Notes under the pieces: model-generated | Database searches by the model: none | What the model was told of the DNA's origin: nothing | The model's input: only the letters and a program-made list of their open reading frames with translations | Source: Nymphaea colorata | Taxonomy: Eukaryota; Streptophyta; Magnoliopsida; Nymphaeales; Nymphaeaceae | Assembly (NCBI RefSeq): GCF_008831285.2 | Contig: NC_045141.1 | Span: 2,110,001 to 2,174,000, forward strand | Direction of reading: 5' to 3' | Length of the DNA stretch: 64,000 nucleotides | Shown here: positions 24,350 through 35,584 of the stretch, piece by piece | How the letters are laid out: every line of letters begins with the position of its first letter | Numbering within the stretch: position 1 is the stretch's first letter | Program-made: the position numbers and the translations under genes

Positions 24350-25610
24350 TATTGCATTATTAGAAACACATTGTTATTTCATCCTTTAGTAAGAACGAAC
24401 CTGTCGTCATGTTATCGCACTGCTTGCTCCATTATCGCCTACATGTATAAACGCATTGTTGTTTGATCCTCTGATAAAACAATCCTACCATTACATTATC
24501 GCACTCCATTCCTTGTTTACTTATCGCTTTCCTTGTATATATGTCTTATCTCATTACTTCATGACTATTTCTTATGTCAAATTATCGATTATTTTGTCTC
24601 CATTTACTTATTGCCTTCTTTGTAGACACGTTGTTATCTCATTCTCTCATTACCATTCCTAACCTTCTTGGTAGACTCATTGTTATCTCATTATTTCATT
24701 ATCATTCTTTTTGTTATGTGATCGCATAATATCGTCTCTGTTTACTTATCGCCTACTTTGTACACGTCTTATCTCATTACTTTGAAACCATTATTTACTT
24801 TATGTTATTGCATTATTTGGTCTTCGTGTACTTATTGCTCTTTTTGTACAAATGTTGTTATCTCATTGTCTCATTAGCATTCTGCCCTTCTTGGTACGCC
24901 TGTTGTTATCTTATTATTTACAATTTGCTTTCTTATGTGATCACATTATGTTGTCTTTGTTTACTTGTCCCATACTTTGTACACACGTCTTATTACTTCG
25001 TAATCATTATTTACATTACGTTGTCACATTATTTTGTCTATGTTTACTAATCGTATTTTTTGTAGGCACATCGTTATCTCATTGCCTCATTAGCATTCCT
25101 TCCCTTCTTGGTAAGCTCATTGTTATCTCATTATTTTGTAGCCAATCCTTTCGTTACGTGATCACATTATATCGTCTTTGTTTACTTATCGCCTACTTTG
25201 TACATATATATTATCCTATTACTTTGTAGCCATTCTTTACATTCAATTATCACATTATTTCATCTCTGTGGCTTCCTACGAGCACACATATTCATGCCGC
25301 TGACTGCCACATTGTTATCTCATTCTCCATTTACTTATATCCTTCTTTGTATATGTGTCGTTATCTCATTCTCTCGTTACTGTTCCCATCCTTCTTGATA
25401 GACTCATTGTTATCTCATTAATTCGTAACTATTCCTTTTGTTATGTGATTGCATTACGTCGTTTCCATTTACTTATTGCCTACTTTTCATATGCATCTTA
25501 TCTCATTACTTCATATCCTTATGTTTTATTATCGCATTATTTCGTCTTCATTTACTCATCACCTTCAATGGTTGTTACTTAAGACAATTATTTACTATAT
25601 TATACATTGT
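24350..25610. repeat. TTATCTCATT minisatellite array (middle)
   Basis: About 14 imperfect units of 45-90 bp of the type 'cattgttatctcattatttcgtaaccattcctt' plus 'tacgtgatcgcattatttcgtctcc' plus 'atttacttatcgcctactttgtac'. The same units occur at 28020-28370 and at 1-115. Short hydrophobic ORFs here are only translations of the repeat. Confidence 0.85.
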
Positions 25611-26279
25611 GAGGTCTGGCTACCTTTGGGAATGGCTGATTGAATCCATGCGTTTCTATAACAATTAAACAAAATTGATTATCAAAATGTGCTTAAAGTT
25701 CAAACATACAAAATACGTATAACATAAAAAAATTATCAGAAGTTTTGTAAAACTGCCGCGATCATATTTATTTTGCATATATGTGGACAGTATGAAGGTC
25801 TCAACACCGTTTGTAAATGAAACATACTCAACTTATTGAGGATGATTTTCTTGCTTAATTTTTCTTCTCTTGCTTCCTTTTTCAAGGGCTCTTTTTGTCC
25901 AATGCAAACTCCTATCAAATATTGGCTTCCTCTTCAAACCATTGACTTGTATCGTGGCCTTGTATTTTATAACCTTCGCCTTAGAATTATCCAACACCAT
26001 ATTGATACTGGAATCATGGCTCTTCTTCTTCTCTGATGGGTCTGGGGTGATGGGACCTACTATTTTAGGCTAGCTTTAATTGTTGTGTTGCTATTATGGT
26101 ATAGAGTCAAAACATTCTCTACAACTAGGTTTGCAAACTACATCATGTATTCATGAGCTTGGCCATTTTTTACTATGATGTCTACAAAATATGTCAATGT
26201 CCTGCATAGATGCTGGTAGCGGGACAAACTGCGAGATTTAGGACCATCATAACAAGGAATTTCAAGAGAAATCTTCACC
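25611..26279. other. Spacer downstream of both MULE genes
   Basis: It lies between the minisatellite and the 3' end of the minus-strand transposase gene. No domain is recognised. It probably contains the eroded C-terminal end and 3' untranslated region of the FAR1-type gene (basic stretch on the minus strand at 25990-25840). Confidence 0.4.
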
Positions 26280-27856
26280 ATCTTCAACTTTGCCTTTTGG
26301 GTCTATCTTTCTAGGATGTATCTCTCTGGTTGTTCCTAAATGTTCTCTCGATCTCGAGTCTTTAGAGCATGGCAACACAGAATACTTTTAAGTTCAAATT
26401 TCTTATAAGAACATTCAACATCACATGTTTCGATGCCGTAGGTCATGAATGCATCATTCATCTTAATCGAATTTCTCCATCTTTTGATCACAAAATATAC
26501 ATTGATTGTTGTATATGTAATTCTATGTCACATTTACTAGCTTGAATGGCCTCTTCCTTAAATGATTCAAATCCATTTGGTGTGTACACTGCTGTAACTC
26601 GACAAGGATATTCATACCTAGACTTTGAGGCTGACATACAAATGCTTTTATGTCTTCTTCAAGCTCATAGTCCCTAAGACCATCCAAAAATATGTCCTAG
26701 TGTTCCATGAATCGAGATATTTCTAAGCAAAAGTACAATCCCCTTTTCTGTGCATCATGCATGCTCTCTACTCTTTGTGCGCTTATCATGCCTACACAGA
26801 AGTATTGTCTTTTATATGCTAATGCCCACTTTTTTGAGTCCCTATAGAATTTTCAATGCCATATTTTTTCTTGTATGTTATATGCTTCAATCATTTTGTC
26901 TACATATATTCGAACATCTCACCGTACTTGCCCTTAAGAATGCAATTTGCAAAACTCTCCTTAAAGCTAGGTCTTTTGATTCATTACATACCCTATGTTC
27001 TTCACTGTATTTTGAAATATATGTCACAATTACAAATGATGATGCACCTTTGGCCATAAGAGGGACACTATAGCTGCTATTGCACTATCACCATCCATCA
27101 GTACAACTTTGGGGTGCTTTCCATTCATGGGTTCCACTAATATCTTGAATAACCACTCAAATGTTTTAGTGGTTGATCAATGCTTAGTGCCCCACTGAAA
27201 AATACAACTTTTAGAGTGATGGTTCACCCTTAGAAACTGTGCAAATGGCCAGCCGTGGGTATTGACCTCCACTGTTGTGCAAAAAATAAGCACATCACTG
27301 AAGCATCCATAATCTAACCTAAATCTCGCGTTTGCCCAGAAGACATTTTGTAGCATAACCATCGTCATCTGCCTGAATGGCATCGTAGAAACCTATGTCT
27401 TTGCTTAATGCCATAATTCTCATTCCTTAATCGGTTTATCCACTTTCTTTTCAAGTGATTTCTATGATCCATACATATGAATGGAACATTCTCACGACTA
27501 CCTTCTACTTTAACAAACAAGTCATATGCCTTCCTTGACAGAATGCCTGCTCCATCAGCCAACTCATTTATTTCAGCATGCATTGACGATAATTTGTGAT
27601 GTGATCTCAATATGTGGCTCATGTGAGAAAGTGTCAATGGATGGTTGTGTTTAATCACCATTGTGCGACTACAATACTTTCCATTCAAATTTCTTGCCAA
27701 CTCCAAATTGGCAACACAACCATACTTTGTATCAATCATATGCTTCTTTATACACGAAACTGATCTCTTCCATCCTTTTTTTGAACAACCAATTGACATT
27801 CTTACAACCATGTCTTGTGTGTTTTTATTCATCCTACACTTCCTTATACTAAACAT
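26280..27856 (-). pseudogene. FAR1/FHY3-type MULE transposase (broken)
   Basis: Minus-strand remains in order. 27856-27365 is a FAR1 DNA-binding zinc-finger domain: 'FSIRKCRMNKNTQDMVVRMS', cysteines in 'GCSKKGWKR' and 'YGCVANLE', then 'IKHNHPLTLSH', and the linker 'GSRENVPFICMDHRNHLKRK'. 27383-27177 is the first part of the MULE transposase domain: 'NVFWANARFRLDYGCFSDVL', 'MPFAQFLRVNHH'-like text. Around 27160-27050 'GKHPKVVLMDGDSAIAAIV' is the second catalytic block with its Asp. Near 26800-26780 'AQRVESMH' is seen. At 26460-26300 'CSYKKFELKSILCCHALK' is a SWIM-type zinc motif (CxC-like, CxH). The original protein bound the element ends and moved the DNA. Multiple stops and frame changes inactivate it. 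Confidence 0.88.
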
Positions 27857-28019
27857 GTGGCAAAAAGCGTAACAATTGTATAAAGTGTATGCTGCATCAT
27901 TTGTCTCGAACTATCTAATGATGATGACATCACGTGCATTGGGTCATTAGATGATGTAGATATTTCATACACTGTACCATCTGTAATGCATAAATTCCTT
28001 TGATCAAATAATATTCAAC

Positions 28020-28370
28020 ATTATATCACCTTATTTCATGCTGTTTACTTATTGTTTTCTTGGTAGACTCGTTGTTATCTTATTATTTTGTAACTATTCT
28101 TGGTAGACTCTCTGTTTGTTTATCACCTACTTTGTACACGCGTTTTATCTCATTATTGCCTAACCATCCTTTTCATTACATTATCACATTATTTTGTCTT
28201 TGTATACTTATCGTTTTCTTTGTAAATGCATTGTTATCTCATTCTCTCGTTACCATTCCTGTCCCCCTCGGTAGACTCATTGTTATCTCATTATTTTGTA
28301 ACTATTCTTTTTGTTACGTGATCGCATTATTTCGTCTCCATTTATTTATCACATACTTTGCATATGTTGA
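28020..28370. repeat. TTATCTCATT minisatellite array (right)
   Basis: About four further units of the array type seen at 24350-25610. They directly adjoin the unique right-end sequence of the MULE. Confidence 0.8.
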
Positions 28371-29145
28371 TCAATAATGAAAGGAATGGCTACAAAATAA
28401 TGAGATAAAATGGGATGCATAAACTTATCCCTTAAGTTCGTTGTCTCACGCATTCGTTATGTCACAAATTTGTTATCTCACACAAACTATCTCAAACATG
28501 TTACATCATAACATTTTCTAGCACATGAACTGGGATGCAATCGTTATTTCGTTTGTAAGATTCATATGACACCATACCTTTTGCATCGATATTTTCTTCC
28601 TTTTGTTCGATTTTTTTGAATGTCCAATTATTGAAAAAAAAAGCCTTGTAGAAGCCATTGCCTTTATCATTTAATGTCGATGAATGAAAAAACACAATGA
28701 CATTGTTATCAACTCACCATCCTTCCCTTCTATTATCATTCCCATCATTTTTGCTTCAAGGCCAAGTTTTTTTTCACTGACTACCTCTGCTCTCATTCTT
28801 TATTTTAGTGGGGACCTCTATTCTTCTTTCTTCCTTCAATGGAAACCTCTCTCTCTTTTTTTCTTCTTCCTAACCATCTTCCTTTTGTGAAGGAATAAAA
28901 GCCACGTGAAGGAACGCACGTGAAGTACGTATGCTACATTCATGCAATGTAAGGGCCATTCAAGTAAATATGCACATGTACCTTTTATCTCTTCACTAAG
29001 GTCAATGCTGGAACTTTACATTAAGAGCATTCAAGTAAATATGCAATGCACCTTTTCTGTCACAAAAGAATAATGAAAGTTTACATATGCGTAGTAGGTC
29101 TCCACCCTCGGCATACACTTGTTGCGTACATGGGAGTGGCGCACA
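28371..29145 (+). repeat. Right terminal region of the MULE
   Basis: Unique sequence repeated at about 115-925 in the same orientation, with roughly four-fifths of bases alike by eye. It contains T-rich tracts and 'ccttgtagaagccattgcc'. Similarity between the two copies ends just after 'gtggcgcacac', giving the likely edge. Confidence 0.6.
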
Positions 29146-29149
29146 CCCT

Positions 29150-30165
29150 TTAAGGGCCTTGATTTACTTGTACCCAGCTTTAGGTTGAAGCATGGATGTG
29201 TCTTTGATAATATAGACCAGCCGAAGAGAACAAATTAATCTTCTTGAGACCGAATCCTATTGTTACATCTATAACTAATTTTTGGCTAAGACCAAAGACA
29301 AGCTTCCTTGTAAACAAGAGAAATGTCATGGAAAACTTTGCTACCTATCATCTTATTTTGTTGGTGAGATATACCAACAAATCCTCTTATTGGTGAAGAG
29401 CTATGTCATATGGGCATGGCAAAATGGGTGCTGCACCCGTGGCAGCATGACTAGACATAGGAGAAGGTACTGGACACAACAAAACATATTTTGGTATTTT
29501 TTGTTTGTTTGTTAGTTTATGTTGTATGCATATACATAATGAGTATATTGTTAGTTTGCCTGAAGTCATATTTCTTGTCATAATATATATATATATATAT
29601 ATTATGACAAGAAATATGACTTCAGGCAAACTAACAATATACTATATATATATATATACATACATATAAGAACTCAAGTTCTTTTAAAATGTTACACATT
29701 GTGTAGGAAGCATTGCCTATGTACCATCACCCATGTGACATTGTTGGAGTGGGAAAAATTTGTTGGAGACATGATTTGGGAACTTTGTGCACACTAATAT
29801 CTGCTTCTAGGTTTGGCAATATATATTTGTTGGAAAAGTGGAGATGATAGCATTTCATCAACCTTAGTCCTCTAGTAGCCATTTCTAACTTGATGCTTTT
29901 GTTGGGATTTCATAATTGTGAAAATATGCATCGCCAGAGTGGGTCTTTTGTTTGAATTATCCCTTGCTCTAGTATCACTACCCTTTACATTATTCATGTT
30001 AGGGGCATCAATACCGGTGGACTGGCAAAGTTAACCAGGTTGGCTAAAATCCTAAGTGTAATAATGTGTTCAAAAGTAAACACACCCATTGTCCCAATGA
30101 TGTGGGCCCACCTAGGTCCAATGACCCATTCGCACACTATTCTCATTCCAAAAAATATTTGGTTT
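29150..30165. other. Non-coding DNA between the MULE and the gypsy element
   Basis: No protein family seen on either strand. It contains the perfect palindrome 29542-29643. The ORF 29282-29515 is unrecognised and low in coding signal. Confidence 0.5.
29542..29643. repeat. Perfect 102-bp palindrome with an (AT)n centre
   Basis: Arms 29542-29592 and 29593-29643 are exactly reverse-complementary over 51 bp each. The outer 39 bp of each arm is complex sequence (AGTATATTGTTAGTTTGCCT... on the left) and the inner 12 bp is TA-rich. There is no spacer. A further (TA)n run follows at 29644-29656. It can extrude as a long cruciform or hairpin. Confidence 0.97.
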
Positions 30166-30990
30166 GCAATTGGGACTTAAGGGCAAACGATTTTCAACCA
30201 ATAAGTCTGACATATCTTCATAGGTCCATGCGAAAACTTCTTGGTGGTTTATAAGAAAGTCCACCAATTTTTTCTTGTCATCTATTGACAAATTGGTACT
30301 AATTTGAAAGATCTTAAGATTCTCATTGATTCTAATGTTAATCTCTTCAATTGGATCGTTAACTAAGGATGAAATATGTTTTTGTCTCTAAATCTAAGCG
30401 AGTTTTAGTAATTCTGACTCCAGTATTGTCGTACGTTCAATTTCATTGACTGTTTGTTTGGTAAATGCTTTATGGGGGGACTTCCAAAAGTTCTAACATC
30501 CTGTAAAGGGGAGGATAAAGAAAAACTGAATAAAATTAAAATTGATAACAAAAGATTACTTGCATTGCATACTGAAAATTCTTAGTTCATAGAGGGGGTC
30601 TTCTCTCATGAGACTAGACAAGTACAAGTTAAGATTACAAAAATTCGTGGAAAGAATTGAGACTAAAGGCGAATACTATAAGCCAACAAGATCTTCTTTA
30701 AATTCCTTTATGATATCCCAATCGTCTGGTATTCATCTGAAAAGGGATGCTGATCGGCTGCAAGATGGTATCTTCATTCTTTCAGAGGCCAGTGAATGGA
30801 CGATAGCCACATTTTAAAAGTAGCTGAAATCCCTTAGGGTTTCTCACAAAGTGAGCACACAAGGGATGTTTTTGGTAACCCAGATGACTGCTCGAAATAG
30901 TATAGGCACTGCTGGATGATTCGCCTATCTCCATGTTTAGCATCCACTCTTCCAAAGGTCATTCCTTTGTCGTTCTTATGTTGGGCATGT
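30166..30990 (-). pseudogene. Gypsy pol: segment upstream of reverse transcriptase
   Basis: Minus strand 30375-30185 reads 'IFQISTNLSIDDKKKLVDFL' and 'NHQEVFAWTYEDMSDL', then 'PLSPNCKP'. This is the conserved block that precedes the reverse-transcriptase fingers in plant gypsy elements. The match stops right after it, so the RT itself is missing. 30400-30990 is the poorly conserved spacer after protease. Confidence 0.75.
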
Positions 30991-31117
30991 CCACCGAATC
31001 AATTGGCCTAGGGAGCATTGGTTGCACCAACATCTCGACCGGATCCTCAGTGCGTACAGTGATGACAGATGGGCCAAAATTTCATTTGAGACATTGATGA
31101 AGAGTGGACGAGATTCC

Positions 31118-31420
31118 TCATACTTCATGGATCCAAGGCCGCCCCAAGAGCAAGTTACATGATGGTGGCACATCCACCACATGAAATGTAATGCAATGAC
31201 TGGTGCGTTCGATGATCACGTTCATGTTTATGGTACCTTTGCTATTCATGTATTGGCTATCATATCTGCATATCTTGGTATCATCAGAGTGATATTCGTC
31301 TTCACGAAATCCCAAAACTTTGGCTGTGAGATCAGGACAAATATTTAAGCCATTTCCTTCATCGATCAATACATGTGGCACAGTCATCTTGTTTGACCTG
31401 GATGACAATGTAAAGAGCAA
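31118..31420 (-). pseudogene. Gypsy aspartic protease domain
   Basis: A minus-strand ORF of 100 codons. It contains 'VPHVLIDEGNGLNICPDLTA', where the usual catalytic D-x-G reads D-E-G, and ends 'VVDVPPSCNLLLGRPWIHE', the hallmark flap/C-terminal block of Tat-lineage plant gypsy proteases. The protease would cleave the gag-pol polyprotein. The domain is nearly complete, but the ORF is out of frame with gag (31808-31359). Confidence 0.85.
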
Positions 31421-33310
31421 TGTAATATCCCCATTTTGAGAGGTCCTTTTTCTGGAAAGGTAATTGACTGGACTTTAGATGATTTATCATCGCCGCCTCG
31501 TAAGATAAAAGTTTTGGAATTATGGAAGGTTTTGTGGATGAACTTTCAACCTCGTTATTCATCATAACAATAAAATTTAGAGGTTTCTTACCATGATTCG
31601 TTATCATGACTTTGCATGAACTGCTTCGATCATGAGGTCTAATGTGCTCATGTGGATGATATGAGAGTGGAGTGCCGATGGTGATTATGGCTATTGCCAC
31701 CTTTCCCTGATCAGAAAATGAATTCCTTAATACCTCAAGGATGCTATCATCATCAACTTGAGATCGGTGTTGATGAAATCTTGGATATAGTTTTTGAGAA
31801 CAGAACAATCCTCAGTGTCATGACTAGGAACACGATGAAACTTACATAGTTTTTCTTTATTACCTCCCATCATTTTCAGGGGTTCTAAAATTTTTGGCAA
31901 GACGATAGTTCTTTGGCGAGGTAGTACTCTAGGATCTTCTCGCGAGATTGACTGAAAGGAGTGATCTTCCGATCATAACTCCAGCCTGGGTGTTTGTTCT
32001 TCACTTCTTCATTTTCCTTGGATAGCTGTGTGTTCTTTTTGTGGTTGGCTTCTTTGTCATGCTTATAACTGATGTCGTTGTCCTTTTTAATGCCAACATT
32101 AGCTAGGAAGTGTGCAAGCAACTGTATCCTCCTCCTTTCTTACCCTCTTCTTTATACTTAGGAGCAATGATTCCATCAAAATCGCATTCCTCAATTCCTT
32201 CCTCTATTGAATTTAGTTGTTCAATCAACTCGACAAAGGTCTTGATTGAAGCATTGGAAATGAGACTTTTCAAGGGTTGGGCGAGATTTTTCCTGATGAG
32301 TGACAAAGCTTGTGTTTCATAAATTGACTCATTCATCATGTTGCATTGAATTTTTCATTTTTGGATGAATTCTCGAGCCTTTTCTTCTTGTTTTTGATAG
32401 AGACTACAAATGGTACTAAGGGTTGGAGTCATGAGAACACTTTGCTCAAACTATTGATAAACATGTTAACCAATATATCAAATTCCTTCAGTTAAGCTAG
32501 GTTGACATTTTTTCTTGTACCACTATGCGACGATGCCTTCAAGACTTTTTGGAAAGTAGCGAAACAATGCTCTGTTGTTCACCCGGATCTTGAAGCAATC
32601 ATTGATGGAGGTTGAAAGGTGAACGCATGGGCAGGTGGTTCCATCATATTTGATGAACTCCATGGGCAAAACCTTTACATCTTTGTCTCCCTCAATGCCA
32701 AGGTAGTAATCCTTGCATGAATATGAGTGTTTTCCTTCCCCCCTCAATTTGTGGTTGCTCATTCTTTTTTCTATTTTATGAAACTTACACTTAGTCAGAC
32801 TTTTATCATCACTTGATTTGACTAATATTGGCTTTGTCTTTTTCTTTTTGCCCTTGATCTCTTTTACTTTCTCTTTAGAACTCTCCATGTCCGAACTACT
32901 GCTTGGAATGTACTTTCTTGCCTTTTTGTCTTTCTTGGCAGGCTTTATCTTTCTTTTTGGCTTTACAAATTTTCACTGGTGATAGGGCTAGGTGAACTGC
33001 TTTCCTCTATGATTTCTTTTCTTTCTTGTTTTTCTTTTTATCTTTTTTTTCTTGAGAGGAAGCAATTCAGACTTTTCCTCCTTACTAGTTGCTGAATCTG
33101 AATCTAGATGGTCTTCATCTCGATCTGTAGAAAAAGGTTTGTTGTTTTTCTTGTTTCTCTTTTGCTTGGCCGGCTTTTCAGTAGCTGGCTTTGGAGTCAC
33201 CATCAAGGCCTTTTGTTCTTCTTGCTGCCTTATGAATTGCTCCATGAACAACAAAAACATATAGTAGTCTTCTGGCTCGATTGCTAGGAAGCCAAGTATT
33301 TCTGGCATAG
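31359..33310 (-). pseudogene. Gypsy gag (broken)
   Basis: Several minus-strand ORFs. 33308-32988 is a Lys-rich head with Glu/Asp clusters. 32888-32523 contains the start of the retrotransposon gag domain ('PMEFIKYDGTTCPCVHLS', 'ALFRYFPKSLEG'). 32400-32103 contains its later helices ('SLIRKNLAQPLKSLIS', 'FVELIEQLNSIEEGIEE'). 32121-31885 and 31860-31780 carry 'YDRKITPFSQS' and then a zinc-binding 'CKFHRVPSHDTEDCSVLK' block. This order matches gag of Tat-type elements. ORF 31808-31359 is a further gag/protease linker piece. Gag forms the virus-like particle; here stops separate the pieces. Confidence 0.82.
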
Positions 33311-33499
33311 GATCAGAAGATGAAGCCTCATTCTAAGGAGTCTGCTTAGCTTGTGCTCTGGTTTCAACAATTTTGTTGTCTTTCAAGTATTCACCTTGTG
33401 AGAAAGGAAAGTGAAGAGTCATTGAAAGGAAATAATGAAAAAATGAAGGTTCATATTGCATTAAGAATTTTAAAAGTTGCATAAAAAAAACACTAACAA

Positions 33500-34760
33500 A
33501 GATGACAACGATTGAAGATGAAATGAGAAGTACAAAGTTAACAACAGAAACTTGTTAAGGAAGGATGGATGGTGGTTGGTTGGCATCCCACCACTCGGCG
33601 TATTCCTTCTTTACCACTGGGCCTATGGACCAAGTGCATGATATATGCATCTTTAACTCTTGTCGAGTTACTGCAAATAATTCCACCCATTGAAGAGAAC
33701 TGAGGTCAAATTCAGGAATAATTCAAATTTGGGCATGCACAATAACTACCTTTAGTCTCTAAAAGAATTGTCTCATGCATCTATCAACACAATAATTGAC
33801 AATAAAATGAGGGCCCAAGAGTGCGGTAGGCCATGATACAGGTGAGCGTATCGAGACGGACTTTGACGACGATCACAATGGTCCCAAATGATCTCTTATC
33901 CATTCAACTTATCGATCAAAGGGCAATATTGCTTCAAGACTATCAATGCTTCATTAGTGTTTCTAAATAAATTGGCTTGGGGTCCTGTGTGCTTGAGGAA
34001 CTACAATTGTAAAGCATATGTGCATTCTTCTATGAAGTCGGCGTCTCCAATGGTGAAGCGGGTGAGTCTTTCGTAAAGGAAAGCCAAGGCTGTTATTGCT
34101 ATTGACAAGTGTCAGGTCCCGCTATGTCCCCATATCCAGAAAAATTGGGCGATACGAACATCTAAGATGTCAGTTCCATTGGTGAAAAGGGTTACTCCTA
34201 CTGTGCAAAGCATCATACAATGTTTAATTCTTCAAATAACTTTTTGAGATAAGGTGGAAGGTTCAACATAAGCTCCAAATTCTTCATACAGATTTTTTAA
34301 GTTGATGGTTTGACTCTCATGATTTTTTACTAGGGGTCAAGTTTTTCGTTCAGTAAAATGAGCTATAAGGTCATTTGCATTAACCTTAGTTAGACTCATG
34401 AGAAATTGTTTCTCCAATGGATCACTTGGGTCACAAGTCAGGGTGGGGAGGTCTAGTATTTCGGCAAATTCATCTAAGAGTACTATCATTTTTCCTCATG
34501 AAAACCAAAAAAAGTAGGTCCTTGGGTTCCATCGCTCGCAATTGCATGCACAAAATTTTCATCTACTGATTGCATTCCTCCGGCTGCCACTGTCTCTAGC
34601 CCATATTCTTCAAAGTAGAAAGGAAACATCCGAGAGAAGTGGGATGCCAAGACCAACACAATCAGGAGCCAAAGGTTTAGACTCAAGAGAGATATAAGTA
34701 GACCGTTCGGGTCCTTTCCCGAGGAGGATGTGATCAAAAGGGAAGGTGACACTACATTGG
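33500..34760 (-). pseudogene. Extra ORF upstream of gag (DUF7745 / plant-mobile-domain-like)
   Basis: Minus-strand reading from 34752: an N-terminal leader, then 'LLDEFAEILDLPTLT' (about 34485-34440), 'YEEFGAYVEPSTLSQ', 'GVTLFTNGTDILDVRIAQFF' (near 34190-34130), 'ITALAFLYERLTRFTI' (near 34100-34055) and 'CTYALQL.FLKHTGPQ'. The layout (a 'T.EEF..ILGLP' block, then a helix with 'ALAFLY+GL', then an aromatic-rich block) resembles DUF7745 and plant mobile domain proteins that occur as extra ORFs in plant gypsy elements. Their function is unknown. A plus-strand relative lies at 62506-63400. Several stops interrupt the frame. The family name is an inference from memory; the kinship of the two copies is seen directly. 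Confidence 0.55.
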
Positions 34761-35563
34761 AAAGAATACATTTTGAGTGATGACTCTCTAGAGGGTAGAG
34801 ATTAAGTTAGTGGGAAAGATTGATAAGATTGACAAAGATGATATGAGATAGAGGTATATAAAGAAGTTGTAAATCATCACATAAGGTTTTATGCACACCC
34901 AACATTATCTATGCTTCCATCATGCGAAATAATTTGGAGGAAAAAGGGGGGTATAAGGACCTAATTGAGATAATTTCACGTCATGATAGTCCAATGCTAA
35001 GTTATACTTACATACTTTATCCAAACGGCTTAGTACTAGCATAGATTCTTCCTTAAGCAACTAAGGGTAGGGTTTATCAATTTTTTCTTGGACACTCATC
35101 GATATACAACAAGTTACCACTCATAATACTAACGAGAGGACTTTCCCACCCAAGGTATGGTCTACTTGTAAGGCTTAGTCTTGCATTACCGCCTAAGACC
35201 AAACCCGATAACATGATGATCAGGATAAATAGGTGTGGGAAGTTTTTGAAATATAAGCAAACATGCAAAATCGGTTATCTCTAATGCAATGTTTCCTAAG
35301 ATGGTGATTAAAATAATAGAAGTGCAAGCATTGTTTTCAACCAAACCTTAAATTGAGGAGAGTTGTATTTGATCCTAGATCTAGGTGAATATGATTGATT
35401 ACCCTCAACTAGTCTTCTATGCAAGGAAACAAACAATTACCAAACAATGTAATGAAATGCCAATGGGGTCAAGGCCAAAGAAGGGGACATGCTTTATCAT
35501 CGGCAATATATGAGATGTTCAAGTTAGCGGAAATGCATCAATCATAATCATAGCCAAACGATA

Positions 35564-35584
35564 ATGGGTCCCATCATGGTCGCC
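35564..35584 (-). other. Candidate gypsy primer binding site (tRNA-Arg type)
   Basis: On the minus strand the sequence is TGGGCGACCATGATGGGACC. Many Tat/Ogre-type elements use a site beginning TGGCGAC that pairs with tRNA-Arg. Here one extra G and several changes are present, so the call is tentative. A second, shorter motif (minus-strand TTGGCGACCAATTAAACCC) lies at 39775-39793 and is an alternative. Confidence 0.35.

Larger units (their letters stand above)
17640..29145. mobile_element. Mutator-like element with FAR1-type transposase and Ulp1-like protease genes
   Basis: About 11.5 kb holding two convergent, degenerate genes: a plus-strand Ulp1/C48-type protease gene (19057-24288) and a minus-strand FAR1-type MULE transposase gene (about 26280-27856). 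Pairing a MULE transposase with a captured Ulp1-like gene is known for Kaonashi-type MULEs. Both end regions are built from related 'TTATCTCATTA' minisatellite units. The right edge is placed at about 29145 because a second copy of that end stops at the same motif near 925. The left edge is only approximate; no long terminal inverted repeat or 9-11 bp duplication could be found by eye. Confidence 0.65.

Noticed and set aside
24456-25668. Hydrophobic small ORFs that look like membrane proteins
   Set aside because: Produced by the T-rich minisatellite unit; the same peptides recur with each repeat.
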